From assembly GCF_036785885.1 (NCBI RefSeq), contig NC_092323.1, positions 8,936,501 to 9,000,500 of the forward strand: 64,000 nucleotides of DNA, read 5' to 3'. This document shows positions 25,494-40,186 of the stretch, one piece after another (position 1 is the stretch's first letter; every line of letters begins with the position of its first letter). Both the position numbers and the translations under genes were made by a program. Under the pieces are notes generated by a model. That model was not told where the DNA came from. It worked only from the letters and a program-made list of their open reading frames with translations, and did no database searches. This stretch comes from Coffea arabica (taxonomy: Eukaryota > Streptophyta > Magnoliopsida > Gentianales > Rubiaceae).

Positions 25494-26041
25494 TAGCTAG
25501 TTTGGGAGTTTAGAATAGGAAAGAAAAGAAGAGAAATGTTTCTGTTTGGATTGATTATTTTTTCAAAAATTTTTTAAATATAATAATGTTACAATAATAT
25601 ATAAATAAAAATAATTTTAAAAATATTTTATTTATATAATATATTAAATATTTCAAAAAAATATTTATAGTAAATATTTTTCATATATATTGCTATAATA
25701 ATTTTTTTCAAAAAATACCTCAAAAAACAGTTAATCCAAACAAATGTTGTTTGAGAGTTTAGATAAAAAATAAAATGATTTGGAATATATATGTCAATGA
25801 AAATTTGTTCAATACACGTTTAAGAGGATAAAATGAACATTTTGAAAATTTTTGTTAGGCTTTCTCAACTTTCCTCTGCTTTCCGGCCATACTTCGGAAA
25901 ATTTTGTCAAATATAATAGCAGTAGACCATCCATGCAAAATCATCTAGTTCCCTTTCTTTTCTATCTCTCAACAGAAAGAAAGTTTTTTGTTCTCATTTC
26001 CTTTCTTTTCTTATCAAATCTGATCTTCCAAACTAGCTAAG
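25494..26041. repeat. MITE with TAGCTAGTTTGG termini
   Basis: Left TTATAGCTAGTTTGGGAG and right CTTCCAAACTAGCTAAGA form an imperfect inverted repeat of about 45 bp, continuing into GGAAAGAAAAG / CTTTTCTTTCC-type arms. The core is non-coding and contains a second MITE. The TSD is not clear; a hAT-like origin is a guess. Confidence 0.6.
25548..25742. repeat. Nested GTTTGGATT MITE
   Basis: Starts GTTTGGATTGATTATTTTTT and ends with the inverse type, CAAAAAACAGTTAATCCAAAC. The AT-rich core (AAATATTTTT repeats) resembles the arms at 34482-35450, so it probably belongs to the same family. Confidence 0.55.
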
Positions 26042-27320
26042 AGTTCCCATTCGATACTCTTTAATCTTTTCTCTCACTTCAATCCTATGTTCTAAATTTG
26101 TTATTAAAAATTTTTTAGGCTCAGCTCTCAAGTCTTGTTTTATGCCACCATTTTGTTTCTTTATTTGTTTTTCTTATTTTATTTTACTTCTGAGCAAGTA
26201 AGAAAAGTTAATTGCTAGCTTGAGGGGTATGGCTAATCAAAGAAAGTCGGAGAACTTTTTTTTTTAATAATTAAAAAAAGTTAACTGTGTTTTAAGAAAC
26301 TATGTACGTATGTGTTTTCGTCTTAATATGATGAACTTAGGGGATGGGGCCTCACCGGTCTCATTTCAATCACTTAAAAGTTTTTAGGTGTAAATAAATT
26401 AGAATAGAGTGTAAAGAAGTTTTGGTTAGATGTAAACAAGTTGGGAATAGGGTGTAAACAAATTTGAAATGACCATTTTACTATAAATTGTACTATTGAA
26501 TCCTTAAATTCTAAAGTTTTTTTATATATAAAATATGATACTTCCATTAAATCTATATAATGACAAAAATTGCATTATAGACAGATACAATAAAGTTACA
26601 CAATTACGTTAGATTTCAAAGTTGATAGTCCCAAATTCGAAACTTAATACATCTATTATGCATAATTACAATAGATCCCAAAAACACATGTAGTTCCAAT
26701 TCCGGAACTTAGACACACCAAATGTGAGTAAATGTGTTTTTTTTTTTTTTGGTAAGAAGTAAATGTGTTTACTCAATCGACTTTAATCCCAAAATAATCG
26801 CCACGGTCATAAAGCTACAGCAAATAAAAAGATTTGTAGCTCGATTCACTAAAGAGGTTAGCAATATAAAATATTCGAGGTGAATGGGGGAATCGATTTT
26901 TTAATCTCTAGAAAAGAAAAACGATGATATTTAGTCAGTCAATTGTGACACCACAATCATATTAAATCTATGTATGAAGTATCTAGGCTCTACGCTAGAT
27001 TTTACCGTCCAACAAATTGGATGGTACAAATACAATTAGAAGTTGATGACACTATCCAGCCTTTTCAATACAATACAACAAGCTGAAGAAATTTTTCAAT
27101 CGACCGTCTTTTAACTTTTGACGTTTCCGCTTTCCACGTGTACTAATTCTCTCGGAGATCACCAAAGAAAAATGGAAATGAAAAGCAAACTCTCTTTTTT
27201 TAATATATAAAAAAAAATCAAATATTTGCTCGTCAATTCTTCACCAATCAGTGGAGGGGAAAAAAAGAAGAAGAAGAAAAAAGCCCCAGAAGCATACAGA
27301 ATCAGCGATAATTCAAAACA
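26042..27320. other. Intergenic sequence without recognised gene
   Basis: AT-rich, with T and A homopolymers at about 26737-26752 and a GAAGAAGAAGAAGAAAA run near 27266. The last part should include the 3' UTR of the OXLD1-like gene. Nothing else could be supported. Confidence 0.45.
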
Positions 27321-27845
27321 TCAGCTCTGTTCGGAAGAAGCATTGGGGGAATCAGGACTGGTTTTGTAAAGCTTGTTGTAGGCCTCCAGCTCTTCGTAGT
27401 AGATGTCCCACACGCACCTAACACATCCGCTTCCACAACAGTCATCCGGCAACGGCTTCTCCGGCGGCGGAGGAATATATCGGGGTGTTGACTTCTCCAA
27501 TTCCTTCTTCTCCTCTTCTTTTTCACCGTTCAAAATCGTCGATGTACCGCTAACTGATTGAGAATTATCAGCCATGGTATCCTGGATGCCAGAGTTCTTA
27601 CTATTTCCACTATTGATTGCACAAAATAATCTCGGTTGGAGCTGGGTGGTGGCAGCCGTTATTACGGTCAGATTTTTCATGGATTGCTGTCGCAGAACAT
27701 TTTGGTGCGGCGGCAGGAGATAGATGATACGAGGATTACTGACGTCGGAGGTTGTTATGCCTGAAGAGGTTACGTACGAGAATGAGGATGCGGGACGAAG
27801 AAGAGATTGATGATGTTGGAGGAGGAGGAGGAGGGCCGTTCCCAT
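27321..27845 (-). CDS. Oxidoreductase-like (OXLD1/UPF0651) domain protein, organelle-targeted
   Basis: Single exon, 174 aa. The C-terminal half carries the family signature PPPPEKPLPDDCCGSGC, then VRCVWDIYYEELEAYN (about residues 123-156); this Cys-rich CC-x-SGC-x-x-C block defines the small Oxidored-like N-terminal domain of human OXLD1 and yeast YPL107W. The N-terminal ~90 residues are Ser/Thr/Leu-rich with scattered Arg/Lys and few acidic residues, consistent with a mitochondrial or plastid transit peptide. The acidic/basic linker EKEEEKKELEKS precedes the domain. Biochemical function of the family is not settled. Confidence 0.88.
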   Translation of the reverse strand: MGTALLLLLQHHQSLLRPASSFSYVTSSGITTSDVSNPRIIYLLPPHQNVLRQQSMKNLTVITAATTQLQPRLFCAINSGNSKNSGIQDTMADNSQSVSGTSTILNGEKEEEKKELEKSTPRYIPPPPEKPLPDDCCGSGCVRCVWDIYYEELEAYNKLYKTSPDSPNASSEQS

Positions 27846-28475
27846 AGGCTTTAGGCTTTAGAATTGGTCCATTCGCACTTTCTAGAATTTTATTTATCTG
27901 TTTGTAAAAGGCCGGAAGGACATTCTGGCGTCATAACGCGTGGGCAATCAGTGGACCCAAACGAATGTGCGCTGTCCAATAAATTTACTGGTTTTGGGCC
28001 GGTCCAAAATAAGCCACCCTCCACGGACAGTAAATACTTCTAGTATTATTCAGAACAATTGTCTAGTTGCACGCACCAGAAGAAAATCGCTTTTAAAACT
28101 GTTTTAGGGAGAAGGGCAAAGACAGAAGTTTTCCTTCTAACATGGAATGTTTAATCCGTAAAAGTAGAAACTTTGAAAGTATTGACAAACGAAGCATTTG
28201 AATATGCATTATACAAGAATCACTCAGATGGTATTACTGAGCTGGAAATGCGTCCTGATACAAGTAGAACATGGTTTCCTGACTGAAGCAGCAGCATAAC
28301 ATTTCTGGTAGTACGGTTGTATGGTTTTATGGTTGTTTAGAAGTCGATGAGTTCTGCATAATTTGACAGAATTTGCAGCAATTAATCCTATCAATGGTTT
28401 TGCTTTAACTATAATTTTATCGGTTGCCAGAAGAGCAGTGCAACCGCTCTTACTGTCTCATTTGATCTTTCTCTT
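27846..28475. other. Spacer between OXLD1-like gene and ALDH3 gene
   Basis: Both neighbours are on the minus strand. This stretch should hold the OXLD1-like promoter and the ALDH 3' UTR. No further gene seen. Confidence 0.5.
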
Positions 28476-31957
<3,482 letters not shown>

Positions 31958-33570
31958 AGTTACGCTGAGAATGACAATCAAGACTCTGACACCACCCTCT
32001 TATGATAATATCAGAATATCTGCTCTCAATTTATATATACATATATATTCCATATCTCTACCAGCTCTCAGTATCTATTACTACTATTAATCAGTATTCA
32101 GGTACTAATACTACTTTCTAACATAGTATTTTGTTCTGGCGGTTTATCAAACCCACCTTCACGTTTCCATTTTATTTTGCTATTAATTTCCTATTTTGTG
32201 TTTTCTTTGGTGTTTTTGTTGAGGAGGAGGAGGAGGGGTGGGGGTGCGGGGGAGTGCTTGGGTCTGCTTACGTGATTTGCACTAGTAGTATTTTATTCAG
32301 GAAGACAAGAGAGGGCTGCAGCTTAGTGATGTGAAATCGTCGTACACAAATACTGCTGCTGTGCTCGTTTCCATTTCCGCACAGCTAGGACTTTTAAAGC
32401 GTCGGGGTCCAGAGTGGGACGTCGTTTGACAGCCAGCCAGGTCTGGTCCTCCGAAAGGACTGTTGAAGTTTTAATGCCTAATCACGGAAAATGCACAGCA
32501 TGTTCGCCAACGTTGGTGACGACGACATAATCAGATCTCCTTCTGCAATTTCGATTTTTTTAATATTAGAAAGTTAGGAAACAGACAACAACTCGTAAGT
32601 ATTTTAACAAAAAAAATTTGCTGCTTTATCAATCTATCATGAATCCAGGATCCTTGTTTTATTACAAAAAAAAAAATGTCATAGGTTACTTTTTTTCCCA
32701 TTTTTCTTTTCTTTTTTCTTTTTCCCTCTCACTTGTTAAAGTACTCTATCTAGTAACTAGCAAGATATAGCGAAATTGTTGCCGCAAACTGTAATTTTCC
32801 TTGAAATAAATTTGAATAGTCCATTTCAAGATGTATATTATAGTTTTGAAATGTAGAACTAATTCAATTTAAGTCACCCCTAAAAAGTAGTAAAAGGGTT
32901 TGATATGTTTACTGAGCATGTTTGGATAGTAAATCATTTTAAATAATTTTTTTAAAGATAATCTGTAATACTTTTTTAATGTGATATATGTAAAATAAAA
33001 TAATAATTAAAGAATATGTTGATAATACAAATAAATAAAAATTGATAAATAATGCAATTTCCAAACAAACCTACACTTCAGTTTTCTAGATAATCAAGGC
33101 ATTCATAGAATCCAGAAGATTTGACAATATCCCCCTTTTACAGCTTCCCAACGTTACAGGTGGTTATGATTTGTAAGGTTGTCGGCACATCTTTGTGATA
33201 GTAGATATAAGATTATTTGAAAAAAAAAAAAAGGAGTCTTGTATTATTAGTGTAATACTTCTTCTAATGTCGCCTGTGTGAAATAAAATGATAATTAAAA
33301 TATTATTAGAAATTATTTTTAAATAATATTGAAAACCTTTTCCAAATAATTGATTTCCAAACTGAGCATGATTTTCTTGTTTGCTTTGTCAAACTTAATT
33401 GATCATGCAAACAAAGGCTTTTTTCAATGAATATTTCCAATTTGATTTCATACTGTCTGCGATTTGTTCTTTTTTATTTTTATTTTTTTAATTTGATCAA
33501 GATACAAAACAATTGTTTATTGCTTTGCATTGCAATCTCAACAACAATATGTATGGACACAATATTATAA
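31958..33570. other. ALDH3 promoter side and AT-rich spacer
   Basis: Upstream of the ALDH3 start. Two AT-rich inverted stretches resemble MITE relics: 32915-33075 (GTTTGGATAGTAAATCATTT ... TTTCCAAACAAAC) and 33200-33365 (GATTATTTG ... AAATAATTGATTTCCAAAC). Both hold a TGTGATATATGTAAAATAAAA-like core. No gene seen. Confidence 0.45.
32027..32039 (-). promoter_or_regulatory. Candidate TATA box of the ALDH3F1-like gene
   Basis: On the minus strand this reads TATATATAAATTG, about 75 bp upstream of the ATG at 31957. Spacing suits a short 5' UTR. It lies in an AT-rich area, so chance occurrence is possible. Confidence 0.35.
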
Positions 33571-34466
33571 GGGTTATTATCACTTTGCCCCATTAACGTT
33601 TAGTGCCACTATCAATTTCCCTCTTAACATTATCTTCAATCACTTTACCCCACAAACTAACGGTCAAACTTAACGGAGTTTGTTAATTAAAGTGAAAAGA
33701 TATATTTAACCCTTAAAATTATTATCACTTTACCCCATAAACTATAGTTTCATTATCAATTTACCCCTAGATTATTTTTTAGACAATTTATCCTACCATT
33801 AAACCAACTTAGCAAGTTAAAAAACTTTAGAATAATATATCCTTCTCTTTGTATAATAAAAATAATAAAAAATTTAGAGTGACTCTTCTCCTTTTTAGTA
33901 TCGAGAAAAAAAAGTCAAAATATTAATTTCTTTCTTCTTGGCAATCTTATTAATATCAAAAAAGAATAGAAAGATAAAAAGGGGGAGGGGGAGAGGGAGA
34001 GAGCTCAGTTCTTTTTAAAAAAAAATTACAAATAAGAAAGAATTAAATACTTTTATTATTTTAAAATTATTTCACTTTTCTGTTTACTATCAAATTCCAA
34101 TCCTAAACCCGACAACCTTAATGTAATACAATAATATTAAACTTTTCTTTATTTTCTTTCTTTACAAAATCTAATTTTCTTTCTTCTTCTTTTCTATTTC
34201 TTTTTCTTTTCCTAGTATTAATAAGTGTAAAAAAAAATTTGAGAAAATTCTTTTATTTTTATGTTTTTCGATCTCTTAAAGTGAAAAAAATGGAAGAATA
34301 ACCATTCCAACTTTTTTATTTTTAATTATATATAAAAGGGTAAATATATTTAAAATTTTTTGATATACTAGTTAGATTAACGATGAAGTAAAATCCCTAA
34401 AAAATAATGTTAGGAACTAAAGTGATTGTATCACTATAATTTAAACGAATAAAGTGATAATAACAT
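33571..34466. repeat. MITE-like repeat with TTATTATCACTTT ends
   Basis: Starts GGGTTATTATCACTTTGCCC; the far end reads AAAGTGATAATAACAT, the inverse. A second internal copy of the end lies at 33718-33745 (TTATTATCACTTTACCCCAT), so one element may be inserted in a relative. Non-coding. No target duplication identified; ends approximate. Confidence 0.5.
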
Positions 34467-34481
34467 GTTTAATTCTCCGTT

Positions 34482-35450
34482 TGGATTTCTTATTTTTTAA
34501 AAAATAAAAATATGTTTGGATTAGCTATTTTTGAGGATATTTTTGAAAAATGTTACTGTAGCAAAATTTTTATAGTATATTTTAGAAAATATTTTGAGAT
34601 ATTTAAGAATAGAAGAGTTTTTAGAATATATTTTAAAATTTTTTTTAAATATTAAAAAAAATTTAGACTACTTTTTAGAGTACTTTTTAAAAATTTTAAT
34701 AATATTTTAAAAATTAGTTTTTGAAAAACTCTTGAATCCAAACAGAGCCCAAATTTTTCATAAATAATATTATAGTAATATGCAAACAAAAATAATTCAA
34801 AAAAATATCACATCAATACAATATATTAAAAATAACTCCAAATATATAAAAAATAAAATCTACACATTTTTTCCTCCATCTATCACCACCACTGCCATTA
34901 TCCCCCATTTCTCCTCTTTCCTCTCCTTCACTCTCCCCTATCCCTCTCCCGCCACACCCTATCACTCCCTTTCCTCCCTAAATCTGGCCTTGAATAGAGA
35001 CTATGAATCTATGATCTAGCTGCGGCCAAATCACAACTAAAAGGACCACGATCTAGTTGTGATGTTGTGACTAGAGGCCTCGATCTGGTTTCGGCCAGAT
35101 CGGGGGGAAGGGGAGGAAGGGAAAAGAGGAGGGGGTGAGATATGGTTGAGAAAGTAAGGGGAGGAAAAAAATGGGATGAGGAAAATTGGAGGAGGAAAGA
35201 GATGGAGGAGGGGAGGAGGAAGAAGGAAGAGAAAGGGGGAGGAGGGAGGAGTAGAATGGAAGGGATGGTGGGTGATGATGATAATTTTTTAAAAAATATT
35301 ATAAAAAAATTTCAAATTTAAAAAATATGTCAAAATATATTTCAAAAATATCACAAAAAAATATTTATAATAAAAGATTTTTCATGTATATTGTTATAAT
35401 AAAATATTTTTAAAATATTTCAAAAAAATAACTAATCCAAAAGGAGTCTA
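34482..35450. repeat. Foldback element with polypyrimidine and polypurine arms
   Basis: Outer ends CTCCGTTTGGAT and ATCCAAAAGGAG are near-inverse. Inside, about 34868-34980 is C/T-rich (TCCTCCATCTATC ... CCCTTTCCTCCC) and about 35100-35265 is G/A-rich (GGGGAAGGGGAGGAAGGG ... GGATGGTGGGTGATG). They are loosely inverted around a centre near 35050 with ATCTGG / CCAGAT palindromic bits. A smaller MITE (about 34482-34750, ending GAATCCAAACAGAGCCC) forms the left part. A frame at 34780-35019 is a by-product of the C/T arm. Confidence 0.5.
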
Positions 35451-36428
35451 GTGTACTTAAAAAAGATTTGTTCAATTCACCTCTTAAAATGAAACGTCTT
35501 TTCTGGTATCCTGTCAGCTGGGACGGCATTTATGGGCAGTTGAAACAGCCTTAATGATCAACACTTTCAATCTACTCAAAGTAGCTTGTTTCATAAATTA
35601 CAAGATTTATGACATGTATCTACCCCAAAAACACATTAAAAGCACAAAAAATTGCTGCTTTTTCCTGTTGTGGGATGGGATCCATAAGGAAATAGGCTCC
35701 TTCAGCTTCTTTTGATGAGCGAATTGATTCATGTAGCAGAAATCACGGGACTTGAAAACCTGTGAATTGAGCGAATGACATTTTAGATAAGTCTAACCAG
35801 TCCAACAACGTTAAATACCCTTTTTTTTTTTTTTTTCCGGAAACGTTAACAGTGACAACGTTAAATACTTGCGAAGTGTCTAAATCATTCCCCTGTATTC
35901 AGCAGCGTAGGACACCATTGGTCGTCGTAGAATGCAGAAGCTACGAAGAATACATCTTTTGTTTCTTTTCTTTTTCTTTCTGTTTGCACGTAGGAGATTT
36001 TTGTTTGTGTTAAAATTAACGATGCCTTAATTAGACCTGCCAAATATATTGGGCTGACCTGAGCTCAATTGGATCGGTCCTAAATTTAGTGGGCTGAACT
36101 TCATACAATGTGAACTAATCAAAACATAGACCAATGTCTTTTGCCTAATTGAAGTGTGAGCTGAATTTGGATTGGACTAAGCTCAATCCAATTAATAGTC
36201 AGCTTGAAAAATGTCTATCTCATGGCTCATGTGGGTAAATTAAGAAGATTTGTTTATCTAAATTCAGTCGAATATTTAAAGTTTTTTTTTGAATAGTCAA
36301 ATATTTAAAGTTTAGATGGTTAATTTTATGATAAGTTTTTTTTTTCAATCTCTAATTGCTAAGTTTATGGATATTCTGGTAAACTGTGTTATTTTTTGTC
36401 CTAAAATTCAAACAACTATTTGTAAATA
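35451..36428. other. Intergenic spacer
   Basis: No gene, no clear repeat. T16 and similar homopolymers near 35820. Confidence 0.45.
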
Positions 36429-37652
36429 GGGATAATTGCAGAAACCTCCCCTGAGATTTCTGACATTTGCACTGACCTCCCCTCTAGGTTTAGAAATTGC
36501 ATTCACCTCCCCTGAACAGTAACAATTCGTTGCAGAAACCTCCTTGACAGCTTTTGCAGAAGTGAGATAAGAATTTTCTTCCAATTTTGCCCTTACTTGC
36601 TTGACAATTATTATTTGCTTGACAATTGCTTAACTAATTATCTAATTAGTTAATAGTTAAACTAATTAACTATTAACTAATTATCTAATTAACTATTAAC
36701 TATTAACTAATTAACTAATTATCAAATTAACTAATTAACTAATTATCTAATTAACTAAAGCTGTTGTCTGTCCGAAACTAACAAACTATTTGCATGTTAA
36801 ACTAATTAACTAATTAACTGCTTAACTAATTAACTAATTAACTAACTAACTAATTATCTACCTAATTAACTAATTAACTAACTAACTAATTAACTACCTA
36901 ATTATCTAATTAATTAATTAACTAATTAACTAATTTTTTTTATCTAATTAACTAATTATCTAATTAACTAAAGTTGTTGTCTATTCGAAACTAACAAACT
37001 ATTTGCATGTTAAACTAATTAACTAATTAACTAAATCTGTGTCTGTCCGAAACTAACAAATTATTTGCATGTTAAATTAATTAACTAATTAACTGCTTAA
37101 CTAATTAACTACCTAATTATCTAATTAATTAATGAACTAATGAACTAATTTCTGTTTATCTAATTAACTAATTAACTAAAACTGTTGTCTATCCGAAACT
37201 ATTAGATAATTAGTTAATTAGATAAATAGAAATTAGTTAATTAGATAATTAGTTAATAGTTAATTAGTTTAACTATGCAGAAATAGTTTGATTAGTTAAT
37301 AACTATTAACAATTAGATAATTAGTTAATTAGTTAATAGTTAATTAGATAATTAGTTATTAATTAATTAGATAATTAGTTATTTAGTTAATTAGTTAATT
37401 AGTTAAACTATGCAGCAATAGTTAATTTAGTGTAATTTTTATTAACAAATGTTTTGTTGGGTTTGATGAAAGTACTCATCACATTCATTTGGTAAAATTA
37501 AATCATGTCAAGGGTACTTTAGTAAATTGATCCACTTTTGCCTATCAAATTGCCTTCAACTTTTCATAGGGGAGGTCAGTGCTATTTCAAATTTGATAGG
37601 GGAGGTCAATGCTATTACTATAAAGGTCAGGGGAGGTTTCTGCAATTATCCC
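36429..37652. mobile_element. MULE-type MITE, same family as the PMT-intron copy, 9-bp TSD
   Basis: A 1224 bp element. The left end is GGGATAATTGCAGAAACCTC and the right end is its inverse, GAGGTTTCTGCAATTATCCC. It is flanked by the perfect 9-bp duplication TTGTAAATA (36420-36428 and 37653-37661). The first ~20 bp match the PMT-intron element in 19 of 20 positions. The interior is mostly a tandem repeat (next entry). Non-coding. Confidence 0.9.
36640..37410. repeat. TTAACTAAT tandem array in two inverted halves
   Basis: The left half (about 36650-37190) is built from CTAATTAACTAATTATCTAA-type units. The right half (about 37200-37410) is the inverse (ATTAGTTAATTAGATAATTAG). A non-AT-only unit containing GTTGTCTGTCCGAAACTA recurs at about 36760, 36965, 37030 and 37175. 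The halves can pair into a long hairpin. Confidence 0.8.
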
Positions 37653-37661
37653 TTGTAAATA

Positions 37662-38937
37662 TATATGGATTAACTAGTTGTTTCGCTTAACTAGATTTTG
37701 TGAACATATAAAATAAATGCATGACATAAGTTTGGGTCTACCCTAATTAGACTCAATACTTGACTTTTTCCTTTTTGATTCGAGCATGAGTTGCAAAAAT
37801 GTGAGCCTAACTGAACTAAACTTGGATTTAAAAGAATTACATTTTATTTATGGGATTTGAATTTGAATATGTCAAAACCCAACTCACAAAGGTCAATTGA
37901 CAGGCCTAGCCTTAATAGAGCTAACATTTGCAATCGGGGAAATATCCCTTCTATTACTTTTTCTTTGACAACAACAATTCCTTTTCTTTTTTTTTTTTTT
38001 TTTAGTGTAAATGGGAGAATTCAAACTTGAGGCCTCTTATTTGCATTCCCATCTCCTAGATAATAATTCTTTTTATGAATGTTTATATAATAAGAATTCA
38101 CAATATCAACTTAATTTAGTAGAACAATCTTTTCTAATTCATTCTATCTTAATAATACAAACCGAGTACTTACAATTGATATGTAACTCATATTCATCTT
38201 CGATAGTCCGGCATATATGATCAATTTATACGGCATAATCATCGTGAATATATTGAAAACGTATGTTTGGGTATGAGATTATTTGACATAACAAACACAC
38301 AATCTCTAACTGCATTTTTAATAAATTTTATTAATAAAAAATATTATAGTAATTATTCTAAAAAATTCAAGTAATATTCTATACAAACAACTTCACATTG
38401 TGACAGCATATCTATATTGTTTGTATTGGATGTACAAGTATATAGTGGCAGCATATAGGCCTTGTTTGATAATCTAATTTAGTATTTAAACTTAATATGA
38501 ATTTAGATCTTAATTAAGTGGCACTAAATTTTCTAAATAAAATTTGCTATCAAAATTAAGTGATAAACTATTCACTCATCGCTGAATGTGATATCACTCA
38601 AATGTATTAGATTTAATATTTAACAATTCAATGGATTCAGACTTCAAATTTCAAATTTCAGTTTTATCAAATGGACTCTTAATCTCTAATGTTTACATCA
38701 TATTTTAAGCCGAACCAGTCCACATGGATTTTTATGCATTATAGTCCAAAATAGAAACAGACTATATATATATGTATATGTATGTATCCATCCTAATCCA
38801 CTCCCAAAATTGCACACACTCCAAATTGATGCTATGTTACAAGATGGAACCAGTTCCATTCCGATCAATCAAAGCACATTGTGCAAAACCATGAAGAGAA
38901 ATATTCCATCCCAACAAGCACGAAAAGGTAATCAACC
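37662..38937. other. Intergenic spacer
   Basis: AT-rich, no gene seen. It contains a T19 run near 37987 and a TATATATATGTATATGTATGT microsatellite near 38765. Confidence 0.45.
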
Positions 38938-38955
38938 TAACAGAGGGAGAGTGTG

Positions 38956-39086
38956 ACCACATGCGGTAGTATCCCGTAGGTCACCGGTTCGAGTCCCAGT
39001 AACGAAAATGGGGTAACCCAACAACCCGAATAAGGGTTGGGGCCTGAAGTGGGGTCAGATCCTTTTTTTTGACAAAAAAAAAAAAA
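38956..39086 (+). mobile_element. tRNA-derived SINE with 18-bp TSD
   Basis: A 131 bp insert ending in poly(A). It holds an RNA polymerase III B box (GGTTCGAGTCC, at about 38986) and a 3' part GGGGCCTGAAGTGGGGTCAG, then T8 and A13. It is flanked by the perfect 18-bp direct repeat TAACAGAGGGAGAGTGTG (38938-38955 and 39087-39104). An A box is not clear, so it may be 5'-truncated. The short minus-strand frame across it is not a gene. Confidence 0.85.
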
Positions 39087-39104
39087 TAACAGAGGGAGAG
39101 TGTG

Positions 39105-40186
39105 GGTATTTCTCATAGTTATTAAATTCACTCTAGTCCGATGATTCAATCAATCAAGTTGATGAACCGTCTATCTAACTGGACTGAGTTGGTAATTTGA
39201 CCGTTTAAAAAGGTAAATTATTGACAAGTCAACAATTCATCGATCCAACCAGAAGAACTGAAAACCCGCCCAAGTTTTGAGAAACACTTGGAGCAAAATT
39301 TGAGTTGCATAGGCCACTAGCACAATTCAAACTTGGGATCTGTCAGATGACTCGGCACCTTACCAATGGACAAAATGCTTTTATGGGCTATTGATTATTT
39401 TATAATATTATTCTATTTTCTTTCAAATCTTGAATTTTTCCTTTTTTTCTCCTTTAATCACTCCTTAAATAAGCATTTCTTGAATCTTTAAAACTCTCAT
39501 ACTTTATTCCAAAATGATATCTTACCATAATTCATTCCTGACATAATAATTACATTGATAAAATTTTGTAATTGAGAGAAAAAAACTACATAAAAGTAAG
39601 ATGTCATGCTTTAAAGTTGGTTTTTATTCCTAATCAAAATTATTTTGACCTCTAATAGTTAATTATTTAATAGCTCATTGAAAGCTAAACAAAAAACTTT
39701 TATAACATAATTTGTCAAGATTTATATATACAAAATTATTAAATATTATATTTAATTAAAAATACATTTTAATAATTCACCAATTTAATTATCCACTCAC
39801 TAGTTAAACCAATAACTCACTGGTTCACTCCCTTCGTCGGGTTCTTACTCGGGTTTATTTTTATTTTACTCTTTGTCACAACCCGAGGCTTGACAACGAT
39901 GTTTTTTTTTTTTCTACGACTTGTCATAATCAAAAGGACCCGACATCACATGTTATGAGTAGTAATGAGAACAACAAACCTTTCACTGATATGGCAAACC
40001 CTTGCGCCTGCACGACGCATCCACTTTTAACCTCACTTTCCCTTTATAGTAACGGATCAGTCATGCTTATCAACCTAGCTTTGGTACCACACCTCCCGTT
40101 TTCTCACAAACTCTTAATCTATTTTTAAGGTTGTTCTTGTACTTGTTTGTTCTTCGAGGAGGAGGAGGAGGAGATTCCAGGAGGAG
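39105..40186. other. Spacer and TM6 upstream region
   Basis: AT-rich, no gene. A purine repeat GAGGAGGAGGAGGAGGAG just precedes the TM6 start (about 40156-40173), likely in the 5' UTR. No clear CArG box was found by eye. Confidence 0.45.

Noticed and set aside
34780-35019. 79-codon Pro/Ser-rich plus-strand frame
   Set aside because: Translation of the C/T-rich arm of a foldback element.
36640-37410. CRISPR-like array
   Set aside because: Repeats are AT-only, with no unique spacers, in a plant transposon; simple tandem expansion explains it.
38986-39000. tRNA gene suggested by GGTTCGAGTCCC
   Set aside because: No cloverleaf or acceptor stem; poly(A) tail and long TSD show it is a SINE.
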